The notes under the pieces: generated by a model
The model's input: only the letters and a program-made list of their open reading frames with translations
What the model was told of the DNA's origin: nothing
Database searches by the model: none
Made by a program: the position numbers and the translations under genes
In this document: piece by piece, positions 44,888 to 54,376 of the stretch
Layout of the letters: each line of letters starts with the position of its first letter
Numbering within the stretch: position 1 is the first letter of the stretch
Origin: Alexandriicola marinus
Lineage (GTDB): Bacteria; Pseudomonadota; Alphaproteobacteria; Rhodobacterales; Rhodobacteraceae
Assembly (NCBI RefSeq): GCF_004000435.1
Contig: NZ_RBVZ01000002.1
Span: 1,046,501-1,110,500, forward strand
Reading direction: 5' to 3'
DNA: 64,000 nucleotides

Positions 44888-46966
44888 GTGGCGCAGCGCC
44901 GGTTGAACAGGCTGCTCCGCCCCCGAAGCATCGTCTTCGTGGGGGGGCGGCATGTCGCTTCCGCGATCCGGACGACGCGACGGGCGAGCTTCGATGGCGA
45001 TATCGCCGTCGTCAACCCGACCCGCGAGGATATCGCAGGCGTGCGCTGCACCCCCTCAATCGCGGATTTACCGTTCATACCGGACGCGGCGCTTGTCGCC
45101 CTGTCGCCCGAACGCAGCATTGTGGCGGTGGGTGAACTTGCGGCCCTTGGCGTGGGCGGCTCGGTCGTGATCTCTTCGGGGTTTCGCGAGATCGGTGCCT
45201 ATGGTGCAGACCTCGAAATACGTCTGGCAGAGGCCGCGGGCGACATGGCCCTGATCGGGCCGAATTGCCTTGGTGTCATCAACCAGTTCGATGGCGCCGC
45301 CGTCTTTGGCGATGATGTTCTGGCGCGGCAGGTCGCGGTTCCGGGGGCCGCAATCGTATCGCAATCCGGCGCCTTCATGATCGGGATCGCCTGTGTCGAA
45401 AGGGCCTTTCCCCTCGGCTATGCCATCTCGATCGGCAATCAGGCGCAGATCGGGCATGCCGAATGCATCGAGGCCTTGCTCGATGATCCCCGCGTCAAGG
45501 CGATCGGGCTTTATCTCGAGGGGCTGGATGACGGCGCGGCCCTTGGTCGGGCCTGCTGGAGGGCGGCGAAGGCCGGGGTTCCGATCGTGGCGCTCAAGGG
45601 TGGGGACGGCGCGCTTGGGTCGCAGGTCGCCCAAAGCCATACCGCCGCGATCCTTGTGGAAAGCGCTGTCTGGCGGGCTTTTGTGGACCGGTTCGGTATC
45701 CGGGAGGTGTCGTCCCTCAAGGCGCTTGTCGAGACGCTCAAGATTCTGTCGGTGGGTGGCGTGTCGCGCGGGCGCCGGGCCACCATCGTGTCGTTCTCGG
45801 GCGGGCTGAACGGGCAGGTCGCGCGAGCTGCTGCGACATGGGGGATCGAGCTGCCGCCGCCGTTACCGGATCGGGCTGAAGCGCTGACCGCGCGACTGCC
45901 CCGGACGATAGCGGTGTCGAACCCGCTGGATCTGAACCTGCCCTACACCTCGAATACCGGGGCGTCGCTTGAAGACGAGGAGGCGATCGCCGACATCATC
46001 GTCGATCTGGCAGAGGGCGTCGCCGATCAGGTGGCCTTCATCCTTGATGTGCCACCTTCCGGGCCGGACCGGCTGGACGAACCGTGGCTGCCGGCGATCC
46101 GCGCGATGACGCAAGTGCGGGATCGTCTGGGCGTGCCCGCGATTGTCGCGGGTATCCTCCCCGAAGGGCTGGAGCCTGCGTTGCGAGAGCGCATCCTCGC
46201 GGATGGTCTTGTTCCGCTGGGCGGCTTTGCCGAAGCCATCGAGGCGATGGGCCATGCCGCAGCCTTGGCCATCGCTGACCATGGGGCCGGGCCTTGTCCG
46301 GAACTTCTGCCCCCCTTGCCGGATGCGCCGGTGCGCACCCTCGACGAACAGGCTGCCAAGGCGATGTTCGCGGCGGCCGGCATCGCTGTGCCTCGCCACA
46401 TTGCTGCCACGCCCGAGGAGGCGCCGATCGCGGCGCGGTCCTTTGACGTGCCGGTTGCGATCAAGGCGCTGTCGGGGGCAATCCTGCACAAGGCGGCAAT
46501 CGGGGGCGTCTCCCTGTCGCTTGGGCCGAACGAAGTGGTCCGCGCCGTGACGCGGATGCAATCCGCACTTGCCGACCACGGGCATGACCTTGCCCAAATC
46601 CTGATCGAAGAGATGGTCCCCGATCCCCGTCGCGAAATCATCCTCGGGGCCCGGCACGATCCGGCGATGGGGATCGTGATGGTCGTGGGGGCGGGTGGCG
46701 CCGGGGTCGAGGCGCACAGGGGCACGGTTCACACCCTTCTCTTGCCGTTGCAGGAGGCCACGCTTGAACATGCGCTGGCCGATCTGGGGCTGACGGAACA
46801 TGCCGCCATGCGCGCCGCCGCCACAGCCTTTGCCGCCTTTGCTGTCGCCCATTCCGAAACGCTCGAAACGGCAGAGATCAACCCGCTCATCCTGACCGCC
46901 AGCGGCGCGGCAATCGCTGCCGACGCCGTGATCCAATTGCGCGATATCGAAGGAGACCCCCGATGA
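44888..46966 (+). CDS. ADP-forming acyl-CoA synthetase (acetate-CoA ligase family)
   Basis: The 692-residue single-chain NDP-forming acyl-CoA synthetase has the CoA-binding domain (RLNRLLRPRSIVFVGG), succinyl-CoA-ligase-like domains (SQSGAFMIGIACVE; ALKGGDGALGSQVAQSHTAA) and a C-terminal ATP-grasp domain (AAGIAVPRHIAATPEEAPIA; ILIEEMVPDPRREIILGARH). It activates an organic acid with ATP to ADP. GTG at 44888 starts one base after the ACAD stop; its stop overlaps caiD by 4 bases. It likely takes the place of the AMP-forming CaiC. Confidence 0.9.
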   Translation: MAQRRLNRLLRPRSIVFVGGRHVASAIRTTRRASFDGDIAVVNPTREDIAGVRCTPSIADLPFIPDAALVALSPERSIVAVGELAALGVGGSVVISSGFREIGAYGADLEIRLAEAAGDMALIGPNCLGVINQFDGAAVFGDDVLARQVAVPGAAIVSQSGAFMIGIACVERAFPLGYAISIGNQAQIGHAECIEALLDDPRVKAIGLYLEGLDDGAALGRACWRAAKAGVPIVALKGGDGALGSQVAQSHTAAILVESAVWRAFVDRFGIREVSSLKALVETLKILSVGGVSRGRRATIVSFSGGLNGQVARAAATWGIELPPPLPDRAEALTARLPRTIAVSNPLDLNLPYTSNTGASLEDEEAIADIIVDLAEGVADQVAFILDVPPSGPDRLDEPWLPAIRAMTQVRDRLGVPAIVAGILPEGLEPALRERILADGLVPLGGFAEAIEAMGHAAALAIADHGAGPCPELLPPLPDAPVRTLDEQAAKAMFAAAGIAVPRHIAATPEEAPIAARSFDVPVAIKALSGAILHKAAIGGVSLSLGPNEVVRAVTRMQSALADHGHDLAQILIEEMVPDPRREIILGARHDPAMGIVMVVGAGGAGVEAHRGTVHTLLLPLQEATLEHALADLGLTEHAAMRAAATAFAAFAVAHSETLETAEINPLILTASGAAIAADAVIQLRDIEGDPR

Positions 46967-47748
46967 CCGACACGCCCATCCGGACCGAGCGCCTTGGCCC
47001 GATTCTCGAGGTAACGATGGCCAGACCCAAGGCAAACGCCATCGATCTGGCCACAAGCCGGATCATGGGAGAGGTTTTTCGCGAGTTCAGGGACGACCCC
47101 GATCTGCGCGTCGCCATCATCACCGGCGCGGGCGAAAAGTTCTTTTCCGCGGGATGGGATCTGAAAGCCGCCGCCGGGGGTGACGCCGTTGACGGGGATT
47201 ACGGTGTCGGAGGCTTCGGCGGGATGCAGGAATTGCGCGGCCTGAACAAACCGATCATCGCGGCCGTGAATGGCATCGCCTGCGGCGGCGGTCTGGAGAT
47301 CGCGTTGTCGGCCGACATGGTGCTTGCCGCCGATCACGCCACCTTTGCCCTGCCCGAAATCCGGTCGGGCACGGTCGCGGATTCGGCCTCGATCCGGCTG
47401 CCAAAGCGCATCCCCTATCACATCGCGATGGAGCTTTTGCTGACCGGGCGCTGGTTCGATGCCGAGGAGGCGCATCGCTGGGGCCTCGTGAACCGGATCG
47501 TCCCGGCCAAGAACCTGATGGACGAGGCGCGCGAACTGGCCGAACACCTCGCCTCCGGTCCGCCCCTTGTCTATGCCGCCATCAAGGAGATCGTGCGCGA
47601 GGCCGAGGACATGAAATTCCAAGACGCGCTCAACCGCATCACCCGCAGCCAGTTTCCGACGGTCGAGGCGCTCTACCGGTCCGAGGACCAGAAAGAAGGC
47701 GCCCGCGCGTTTGCCGAAAAACGCGATCCTGTCTGGAAGGGCAAGTAG
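46963..47748 (+). CDS. caiD: Enoyl-CoA hydratase, carnitinyl-CoA dehydratase CaiD type
   Basis: The 261-residue crotonase is strikingly like E. coli CaiD along its length (RVAIITGAGEKFFSAGWDLK; C-terminal AFAEKRDPVWKGK). CaiD hydrates crotonobetainyl-CoA to L-carnitinyl-CoA. The catalytic region is ALPEIRSGTVADSASIRLPK, where E. coli has a similar segment with GG. It overlaps the ligase gene by 4 bases (ATGA). The name is used for family; betaine-type substrate is inferred. Confidence 0.88.
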   Translation: MTDTPIRTERLGPILEVTMARPKANAIDLATSRIMGEVFREFRDDPDLRVAIITGAGEKFFSAGWDLKAAAGGDAVDGDYGVGGFGGMQELRGLNKPIIAAVNGIACGGGLEIALSADMVLAADHATFALPEIRSGTVADSASIRLPKRIPYHIAMELLLTGRWFDAEEAHRWGLVNRIVPAKNLMDEARELAEHLASGPPLVYAAIKEIVREAEDMKFQDALNRITRSQFPTVEALYRSEDQKEGARAFAEKRDPVWKGK

Positions 47749-47851
47749 GGGCAGGCCAGACCGCGGGTCGTTCCGACGGCGACCTCAAGACGCCGTCGGA
47801 ATGGCGAACCGTCCGCTTGCGATTCCGTTGGGCTTGCGCCACGAGGAGATC

Positions 47852-48712
47852 ATGGAAAAGACACTTCTTTCATTCGGTCATGGCTTTTCGGCCCGTGGGC
47901 TGACCCGTCTCTTGCTGTCGCGCGGCTGGCGGGTGATCGGCACGACTCGGTCCGAGGACAAGGCGAACCGTCTCATGGCAGAGGGGGTGGAGCCGCGCAT
48001 CTGGCCCGGCGCCGATATGGCCCCTGCGCTGGATGCCGCGACACATGTGCTGGTATCGGCCGCGCCCGGCCCTGACGGTGATCCCGTCCTTGGCGCCCTG
48101 CATGATGAGATCGCCTCGCGCGCGTCGCAATTCGAGTGGGTGGGCTACCTGTCCACCACCGGCGTCTATGGCGATCACGATGGCGACTGGGTTGACGAAA
48201 CGACGCCGCTGAACCCGGCGACCGCTCGCGGCCAGGCGCGGGTGGACGCAGAGGCCGCATGGTCGGCAATCCCGGGCCTTCCGCTGCATATCTTTCGCCT
48301 CGCGGGCATCTATGGCCCCGGGCGTGGCCCTTTCGCCAAGGTGCGGGAGGGCACGGCGCGCCGGATCATAAAACCGGGACAGGTCTTCAGCCGGACCCAT
48401 GTCGACGACATCGCACAGGTGCTTTGGGCCTCGATCGAACGGCCCAACCCCGGTGCCGTCTACAACGTCTGTGATGATGATCCCGCTCCGCCCGAGGATG
48501 TGATCGAAGAAGCGGCCCGCCTTCTGGGTCTGCCGATTCCACCGGCCGAGGATTTCGAAACCGCCGAGATGAGCCCGATGGCCCGCAGCTTCTATTCCGA
48601 AAGCAAGAAGGTGCGGAACGACCGGATCAAGTTGGAGCTGGGTGTCGTGCTCAGATATCCCGATTACCGCGCCGGTCTTCGTGCCTTGCTGGATTCGGAA
48701 GAGCACGGCTGA
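47852..48712 (+). CDS. NAD(P)-binding SDR-like protein (YeeZ-type)
   Basis: The 286-residue extended-SDR protein has a Rossmann start of modified form (LLSFGHGFSARGLTRLLLSR), the YLSTTGVYGDHDG segment and the RLAGIYGPGR motif typical of YeeZ/epimerase-like proteins. It lacks the normal YxxxK spacing, as in YeeZ relatives, so activity is uncertain. The start follows ACGAGGAG. It lies 103 bases after caiD and may be in the same transcript. Its 3' end overlaps the convergent membrane gene by 62 bases. Confidence 0.8.
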   Translation: MEKTLLSFGHGFSARGLTRLLLSRGWRVIGTTRSEDKANRLMAEGVEPRIWPGADMAPALDAATHVLVSAAPGPDGDPVLGALHDEIASRASQFEWVGYLSTTGVYGDHDGDWVDETTPLNPATARGQARVDAEAAWSAIPGLPLHIFRLAGIYGPGRGPFAKVREGTARRIIKPGQVFSRTHVDDIAQVLWASIERPNPGAVYNVCDDDPAPPEDVIEEAARLLGLPIPPAEDFETAEMSPMARSFYSESKKVRNDRIKLELGVVLRYPDYRAGLRALLDSEEHG

Positions 48713-49343
48713 TGATCCATGCCATCGCGGTGAACAACGCCAGAACGACGAGCGCAAAGCCCACGTTGGTGGCATAGAATTCGATCCTGCCCGCCGGCTC
48801 CAGATTGTTGAGAAACCTGTAGGGCAGGCCGCTTGTGACCGATCCCGCCGGCGTGTCGTTGAGCGGAGCCACCGCGAATTCGATCCATGCGAAATAGGCT
48901 GCGACGCCGCCGATCAGCCAGCCCGCCGAGGCAAGTGGCCGCCGAAAGCCGCGATGGATGAACAGCGCGTCGATCCATTGCAGGGCAGGGCCCAACGCAT
49001 GCAGATATCCCTCAAGCCACCATGCCGAGAGTTCGCCGTTGCGCGTTACCGATGAAGGATCAGCGAAATACAGACGCCAGTAGAGCAGGACGACCATGAA
49101 ATTTAGCACAGCCGTCATTCCAACAAAGCCGTCCCAACGCTTGTCAGTGCGGCCCTCTTCCCGGGCGATCATCCGGCTTGCGGCAAAGAACGAACAGAAC
49201 AGGGCCCAGTTCGTGAGAAACCGGAACGGCCCGCCGAATTCGTCGAAACCGCCGTATAGGACCTGTCTCACGCAATAGCCGGCGGCAAGCAGGAACACGA
49301 TCCAGCGAAAGATCAGCCTGCCCGACAATTGTGCATCTCTCAT
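48651..49343 (-). CDS. Pr6Pr family integral membrane protein
   Basis: The 230-residue protein has six predicted helices and family features (FLTNWALFCSFFAA near residue 42; LHALGPALQWIDALFIHRG in the middle). The family is uncharacterised. I start at the ATG at 49343 (MRDAQLSGRL); the reading frame continues far upstream but loses protein character. Its 3' end overlaps the SDR-like gene by 62 bases. Confidence 0.8.
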   Translation of the reverse strand: MRDAQLSGRLIFRWIVFLLAAGYCVRQVLYGGFDEFGGPFRFLTNWALFCSFFAASRMIAREEGRTDKRWDGFVGMTAVLNFMVVLLYWRLYFADPSSVTRNGELSAWWLEGYLHALGPALQWIDALFIHRGFRRPLASAGWLIGGVAAYFAWIEFAVAPLNDTPAGSVTSGLPYRFLNNLEPAGRIEFYATNVGFALVVLALFTAMAWIISRALPNPARHEDRRGNRDI

Positions 49344-49457
49344 TGGCGTTTCATCCTTGCTGCGCAGGCAGACCCGGAGCCAGCCCGATCTGGTGTTTCC
49401 ACCTTGCGGTGATCCTGTGCGCAGACCATATCCCGAGCGAAACACGGAGTGCCATGC

Positions 49458-50243
49458 ATGACCATCCGCGAACGCGTTGCCGCGTATCTTGAAAGAGACA
49501 TCGTCAAGAACGTGATCATCGGGGTGATCATCTTCAACGCGGTGATCCTCGGCCTCGAGACGTCCGAACCGGTGATGACATCGGCGGGGTCCCTGATCGT
49601 GACCCTCGACAAGCTGTGCCTCGCCATTTTCGTGGTCGAGATCGCGGCAAAGCTGTTTGCCCATCGCGGGCGGTTCTGGCGCAGCGGATGGAACATCTTC
49701 GATTTCGTGATCGTGGGCATCTCGCTTGTGCCGACGGGGCAGATCTTCTCGGTCCTGCGGGCGCTGCGGATCCTGCGGGTTCTGCGCGTGATCTCGGTCG
49801 CACCGCGTCTGCGCCGGGTGGTCGAAGGGTTCGTCACCGCCTTGCCGGGAATGGGGTCGGTGTTCCTTCTGATGGGGATCATCTTCTACATCGGCTCCGT
49901 CATGGCCACGAAACTGTTCGGTGCGGCGTTTCCCGAATGGTTCGGCACACTGGGCAGGTCGGCCTATTCCCTGTTCCAGATCATGACGCTGGAAAGCTGG
50001 TCGATGGGCATCGTGCGCCCTGTGATGGAGACGTTCCCCTATGCGTGGGTATTTTTCGTCCCGTTCATCATGGTCACCACGTTTGCCGTCGTGAACCTGC
50101 TTGTCGGCTTGATCGTCAATTCGATGCAGGAAGCGCATGACGTCGAAGCCAACGCCGCGACCGATCTTTACCGCGAAGAGGTGATGGACAGGCTCAAGGC
50201 TATCGAAGAGGCGCTGGCCCGGCGCGACGCGTCCGGGAAATAG
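49458..50243 (+). CDS. Bacterial voltage-gated sodium channel (NavAb/NavSp-like)
   Basis: The 261-residue six-helix channel has S4 gating arginines at 101, 104, 107 and 110 (LRALRILRVLR). The pore filter is TLESWS at residues 177-182, the sodium-selective form, within FQIMTLESWSMGIVRP. S6 continues into a C-terminal coiled coil (VMDRLKAIEEALARR) that holds the tetramer together. ATG at 49458 follows GGAG at 8 bases. Such channels are known in Roseobacter relatives. It is a single gene with its own terminator. Confidence 0.95.
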   Translation: MTIRERVAAYLERDIVKNVIIGVIIFNAVILGLETSEPVMTSAGSLIVTLDKLCLAIFVVEIAAKLFAHRGRFWRSGWNIFDFVIVGISLVPTGQIFSVLRALRILRVLRVISVAPRLRRVVEGFVTALPGMGSVFLLMGIIFYIGSVMATKLFGAAFPEWFGTLGRSAYSLFQIMTLESWSMGIVRPVMETFPYAWVFFVPFIMVTTFAVVNLLVGLIVNSMQEAHDVEANAATDLYREEVMDRLKAIEEALARRDASGK

Positions 50244-50244
50244 A

Positions 50245-50275
50245 AAACGGCGCCCCGTGTCGCAGGGCGCCGTTT
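50245..50275. terminator. Bidirectional terminator between channel gene and sulfotransferase-like gene
   Basis: AAACGGCGCCC and GGGCGCCGTTT form a perfect 11-base-pair stem around a 9-base loop, with short A/T runs on both sides. It lies just beyond the stops of two convergent genes. Confidence 0.88.
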
Positions 50276-50291
50276 CGGTATTGGTGTGCGA

Positions 50292-51191
50292 TCAGACGGC
50301 CTGGCGCAACTCGCCGGTTTCACCGGTCTTGAGGAAGGTGTCGAGGATGCGGCTGGAATCCGGGAAATGCCGGAAACACAGGTCGCGAACCTCGTCATTC
50401 GTCCACAGGATCGCCATCAGGTGCACGAAATAGGCATTGTCGCGGAAATGCGACCACCTGTCCGCCACGTCGAGTTGGGTCGGATCCGTCACCTTCACGC
50501 CCGAGAAGGACGATCCGCCACCATGGGTGCTGATCTCCGGCAGATCGAGGTTCCGGGGGTCCAGCCCAAGCTGTTCCACGATCTGGCGGCGATGCGCCTC
50601 GTCGACATAGAAGCTGTCATAGACTGCGCCGACGTTGCGCGCGGTGCCGGTCATCGACGTTCCACCGGCGGTGATCGCGGCGTCGACTTCGCGCATGTGG
50701 GCGAGCCAGTTGCGGAACACACGCAGGGCCTTTTCGGTCACGAAAAAGGGGTTGGTGTCGTAGTTGAACGCATGATCGGGGTTGTTCTTCGTCTTCTTCA
50801 GTCTTTGCTGCAGCCACGACGCCATCCAGTTGGGCAGACTGCGCGTGATGAAGAGGTTGTAATCGATCCGGTCCTCGTAAGGCTCTGATATCCGGTTCGC
50901 CAGCGCGTGATGGGCGTCAAGAAACAGGTCCTCGTAGGAAAAGACGACGAGATCATAGCTGTCGAGATCATGCTCGCCACGGATCTTTTCCAGATGTTCC
51001 GGGTTCGACGGGCGCAAAAGACCGTCACGGGTCTCGACGCTGTGACATTGAAGCGGGTCTTTCAGCGGCGGACAAAGGTTGAAATGAATATAGCCCCTCG
51101 GGCCGGCATTCTCGCAGATCATCTTGATCACGGCGTGATTGCCCACGCGCGGAATACCCATCGCACGGATGAACTTGGTACTGCCTGTCAT
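50292..51191 (-). CDS. Sulfotransferase-like protein
   Basis: The 299-residue protein starts with a PAPS-type phosphate-loop outline (GIPRVGNHAVIKMI), followed by VFSYEDLFLD and ITRSLPNWMASWLQ, placed like the 3'-phosphate-binding R-S pair of sulfotransferases. No secretion signal is seen. This is a distant member, so the activity and acceptor are unknown. It is a lone gene upstream-facing dxs and converges on the sodium channel with a shared terminator. Confidence 0.6.
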   Translation of the reverse strand: MTGSTKFIRAMGIPRVGNHAVIKMICENAGPRGYIHFNLCPPLKDPLQCHSVETRDGLLRPSNPEHLEKIRGEHDLDSYDLVVFSYEDLFLDAHHALANRISEPYEDRIDYNLFITRSLPNWMASWLQQRLKKTKNNPDHAFNYDTNPFFVTEKALRVFRNWLAHMREVDAAITAGGTSMTGTARNVGAVYDSFYVDEAHRRQIVEQLGLDPRNLDLPEISTHGGGSSFSGVKVTDPTQLDVADRWSHFRDNAYFVHLMAILWTNDEVRDLCFRHFPDSSRILDTFLKTGETGELRQAV

Positions 51192-51321
51192 TTTTGTTTT
51201 CCAGTTTTGAACTGCCTCGATAGCAAGACGCTATCAACGGGTCCGAAAGCTGGCAATCTGGGTTACACGCCGACAGGGGCCGGACAGCCGGCCTCGTGGC
51301 TTTTCCGTCACCGTGACGGCA

Positions 51322-53247
51322 TCACGCCCTCTGGCTGAGAGTGGCGACGCCCATGACATCAAGGACCTTGGCCTCGATGTGTTCGGCATTCATTCCGGCA
51401 ACATCATACATCTGCGACGGGCTGGCCTGATCGATGAAGATATCGGGCAACACCATCGACCGGTATTTCAGACCGGCATCGAAGACGCCTTCATCAGACA
51501 ACAGCTGCGCGACATGGCTGCCAAAGCCGCCCACCGCGCCCTCTTCCACCGTGATCAGGGCGTCATGATCGGCGGCAAGTTTCAGGATCATGTCCCGGTC
51601 GAGGGGCTTCGCGAACCGGGCGTCGGCGACGGTGGGCACGATGCCGCGCGCCGCCAGCGCCTCCGATGCCGCCATGACCTCTTGTAGCCGGGTGCCGAAG
51701 GACAGGATCGCAACGCCCTTGCCCTCCTGGATCATCCGGCCCTTCCCGATCTCGAGCGGTTGCGCATCTTCTGGGATGTCGACGCCCACGCCTTCGCCGC
51801 GCGGGAACCGGAACGCGATGGGTCCGTCGTCATGGGCTGCGGCGGTGGCGACCATGCGCACCAGTTCCGCCTCGTCCGAGGCGGCCATCACGACGAAACC
51901 GGGCAGGTTCGCGAGATAGGCAATGTCATAGCTGCCGGCATGGGTGGCACCGTCTGCCCCCACGAGGCCCGCGCGGTCGATTGCGAAGCGCACCGGAAGG
52001 CGCTGGATCGCCACGTCGTGGACGATCTGGTCATAGCCGCGCTGAAGGAAGGTCGAATACAGCGCGCAGAACGGCCGCATTCCGCCGGCCGCAAGCCCTG
52101 CGGCAAAGGTGACGGCATGTTGTTCGGCAATGCCGACGTCAAAGCAGCGCGAGGCGAACCTATCCATGAATTTCGACAGGCCGGTGCCATCGGGCATCGC
52201 GGCGGTGATCGCGCAAATCCGGCTGTCGGCCTCGGCCTGTTTGATCAGGCTTTCGGCAAAGACGGATGTATAGCTGGGCGCGTTCGACTTTGCCTTGGCC
52301 TGCTTGCCGGTGATCACGTCGAATTTCGCCGTGGCATGGCCCTTGTCGGCGGCGTTCTCGGCGGGGTGGTAGCCTTTGCCCTTCTTGGTGATCACATGCA
52401 GCAGGATCGGCTCGTCGGCGCGCGCGTGGACGGTGCGCAGGACCGACAGAAGCTGTTCCATGTCGTGCCCGTCGATCGGGCCGATGTAGGAAAAGCCCAG
52501 CTCCTCGAACAGGGTGCCGCCGACCGTCACATGTTTCAGCAGGTCCTTGGCCCGGCGCGCACCTTCCTGGAACGGATGCGGCAGGTAGGACACGGCGGAT
52601 TTCGCCGCGGCCTTGAGTTCCTGCATCGGAGCGCCCGCGTAAAGCCGCGACAGGTAGGACGACATCGCCCCAACCGGAGGCGCGATCGACATCTCGTTGT
52701 CATTGAGGATCACGAACAGCCGCTTGCCCTCGTGGCCGGCGTTGTTCATCGCCTCGTAGGCCATGCCGGCCGACAATGCGCCGTCACCGATCACCGCGAC
52801 CGCGTCGCCCAGCCCCTGTTCGGTGCTGCCGCCCATTTCACGGGCCATCGCAAAGCCCAGTGCGGCCGAGATCGAGGTCGAGCTGTGGGCGGCCCCGAAC
52901 GGGTCATAGGGGCTTTCGGATCGCTTGGTGAAGCCCGACAGGCCGTCCTTCTGGCGCAAGGTGCGGATGCGGTCCCTGCGTCCGGTCAGGATCTTGTGGG
53001 GATAGCACTGGTGGCTCACATCCCAGATGATCTTGTCCTTGGGGGCATCGAACACGGCATGAAGCGCCACGGTAAGTTCGACGACGCCGAGGCCTGCACC
53101 AAGGTGCCCGCCCGTCTCGGAGACGGCCGAAATCGTTTCGGCGCGCAGTTCATCGGCAAGCTGCCGAAGCTGTGCATCGGTCAGCCCCTTCATGTCCGAA
53201 GGAATCCGGACCTTGTCCAGAATAGGAGTGCTGGGACGATCAGACAT
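51322..53247 (-). CDS. dxs: 1-deoxy-D-xylulose-5-phosphate synthase
   Basis: The 641-residue thiamine diphosphate enzyme condenses pyruvate and glyceraldehyde 3-phosphate, the entry step of the MEP isoprenoid pathway. The TPP site is seen in [20 protein letters not shown] and ILNDNEMSI; the transketolase pyrimidine and C-terminal domains follow ([20 protein letters not shown]). It is the last gene of the unit after ispA (15 bases). In a phototroph it feeds carotenoids and the bacteriochlorophyll tail. Confidence 0.97.
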   Translation of the reverse strand: MSDRPSTPILDKVRIPSDMKGLTDAQLRQLADELRAETISAVSETGGHLGAGLGVVELTVALHAVFDAPKDKIIWDVSHQCYPHKILTGRRDRIRTLRQKDGLSGFTKRSESPYDPFGAAHSSTSISAALGFAMAREMGGSTEQGLGDAVAVIGDGALSAGMAYEAMNNAGHEGKRLFVILNDNEMSIAPPVGAMSSYLSRLYAGAPMQELKAAAKSAVSYLPHPFQEGARRAKDLLKHVTVGGTLFEELGFSYIGPIDGHDMEQLLSVLRTVHARADEPILLHVITKKGKGYHPAENAADKGHATAKFDVITGKQAKAKSNAPSYTSVFAESLIKQAEADSRICAITAAMPDGTGLSKFMDRFASRCFDVGIAEQHAVTFAAGLAAGGMRPFCALYSTFLQRGYDQIVHDVAIQRLPVRFAIDRAGLVGADGATHAGSYDIAYLANLPGFVVMAASDEAELVRMVATAAAHDDGPIAFRFPRGEGVGVDIPEDAQPLEIGKGRMIQEGKGVAILSFGTRLQEVMAASEALAARGIVPTVADARFAKPLDRDMILKLAADHDALITVEEGAVGGFGSHVAQLLSDEGVFDAGLKYRSMVLPDIFIDQASPSQMYDVAGMNAEHIEAKVLDVMGVATLSQRA

Positions 53248-53262
53248 GCTGCGAAGCCTTTC

Positions 53263-54138
53263 TCAGTTCCGGCGGGCGATAACAAAGCGGGCCGCATCCC
53301 GCAAGTTGTGCGCGCGGTCGCCATAGGGGGCGAGCGCATCGCACGCCTCCTCGACAAGGGTCTGGGCCCGGGCTTTCGCCCCCTCGATGCCCATCAGCGA
53401 AACGAAGGTTGCCTTGCCCGCGGAAGCGTCTTTTCTAAGGGCCTTGCCCACATGCTCCTCTTCGCCCTCGACATCGAGGATGTCGTCGGCGATCTGGAAC
53501 GCCAGTCCCAGCGCAGAGGCATAACGCCGCAACGGCGCGGTATCGGCGGCGGCCAGCCGTGCGCCGGCCTCGGCGGCCCAACCGATCAGAGCGCCGGTCT
53601 TGCCGGCCTGAAGGGTCGTGATCTCGTCCAGTGTCAGGGGCCGGTCTGCGGTCTCGGCCGCGATATCCAGCGCCTGACCCAGCACCATGCCCTCTGCTCC
53701 CGCAGCCCGTGCCAGCGACTGGACAAGATCGATCCGTACATCGGCTGATCCGACCTCTTCGCGGGCACAGAATTCGAATGCAAGCGTCTGAAGCGCATCC
53801 CCGGCCAGAACGGCGGTTGCGTCGTCCCATTTGCGATGGACGGTGGGCTGGCCGCGGCGCAGGTCATCGTCATCCATGCAGGGCAGGTCGTCATGAACCA
53901 GCGAATAGGCATGAATGGCTTCGATCGCGGCGGCCGGCCAAACGGCGCTGGCGCGCGCGACATCATGCAGGGCGGCGCTTTCCAGAACGAGGAACCCCCG
54001 CAGCCCCTTCCCGCCTGCAACGGCATAACGCATCGCATGAACGATCGGCACATCGGCCAGACCTGACATCGCCTGCGCGAGCGCCGCCTGGGTCTCGGCC
54101 GCGGCGCGGTCCAGCGCCGCCTGAAACCCGTCAGTCAT
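53263..54138 (-). CDS. ispA: Polyprenyl synthetase, farnesyl/geranyl diphosphate synthase
   Basis: The 291-residue prenyltransferase has the first aspartate-rich motif as DDLPCMDDDDLRRG and the second as DDILDVEGEEE. It makes C15 (or C20) diphosphates from IPP. The start at 54138 gives MTDGFQAALDRA and overlaps the xseB stop by 8 bases. The block xseB-ispA-dxs is common in Proteobacteria. Confidence 0.95.
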   Translation of the reverse strand: MTDGFQAALDRAAAETQAALAQAMSGLADVPIVHAMRYAVAGGKGLRGFLVLESAALHDVARASAVWPAAAIEAIHAYSLVHDDLPCMDDDDLRRGQPTVHRKWDDATAVLAGDALQTLAFEFCAREEVGSADVRIDLVQSLARAAGAEGMVLGQALDIAAETADRPLTLDEITTLQAGKTGALIGWAAEAGARLAAADTAPLRRYASALGLAFQIADDILDVEGEEEHVGKALRKDASAGKATFVSLMGIEGAKARAQTLVEEACDALAPYGDRAHNLRDAARFVIARRN

Positions 54139-54376
54139 CGAGCGAGGTCGTCCCTTCGGGCTGCCCGCCGGGGCCCAGCGTGATCTTGGCGACCTTTTCC
54201 TCGGCGTCCTTGAGCTTGGCTTCGCATCGTTTGCGCAACGCGGCGCCACGTTCGTAAAGCGCGATCGAATCCTCGAGCGCGACATCCCCGCGTTCAAGTT
54301 TGCCGACGACGGCCTCGAGCTCGCGGATCGCGTCCTCGAAACTCATTTCGTTGACGTCTCTTGCCTCGTCAGCCAT
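54131..54376 (-). CDS. xseB: Exodeoxyribonuclease VII small subunit
   Basis: The 81-residue, mostly helical protein has the XseB core (MSFEDAIRELEAVVGKLERG and the following SIALYERGAALRKRCEAKL). It pairs with XseA, which is not in this window. Starts overlap the deacetylase gene by 8 bases upstream and ispA by 8 bases downstream. Confidence 0.95.
   Translation of the reverse strand: MADEARDVNEMSFEDAIRELEAVVGKLERGDVALEDSIALYERGAALRKRCEAKLKDAEEKVAKITLGPGGQPEGTTSLDD

Noticed and set aside
51278-51319. Hairpins downstream of dxs (GGCCGG-ACAG-CCGGCC and CCGTCAC-C-GTGACGG)
   Set aside because: Short stems, and no T run on the minus strand, so they cannot be called an intrinsic terminator of dxs.
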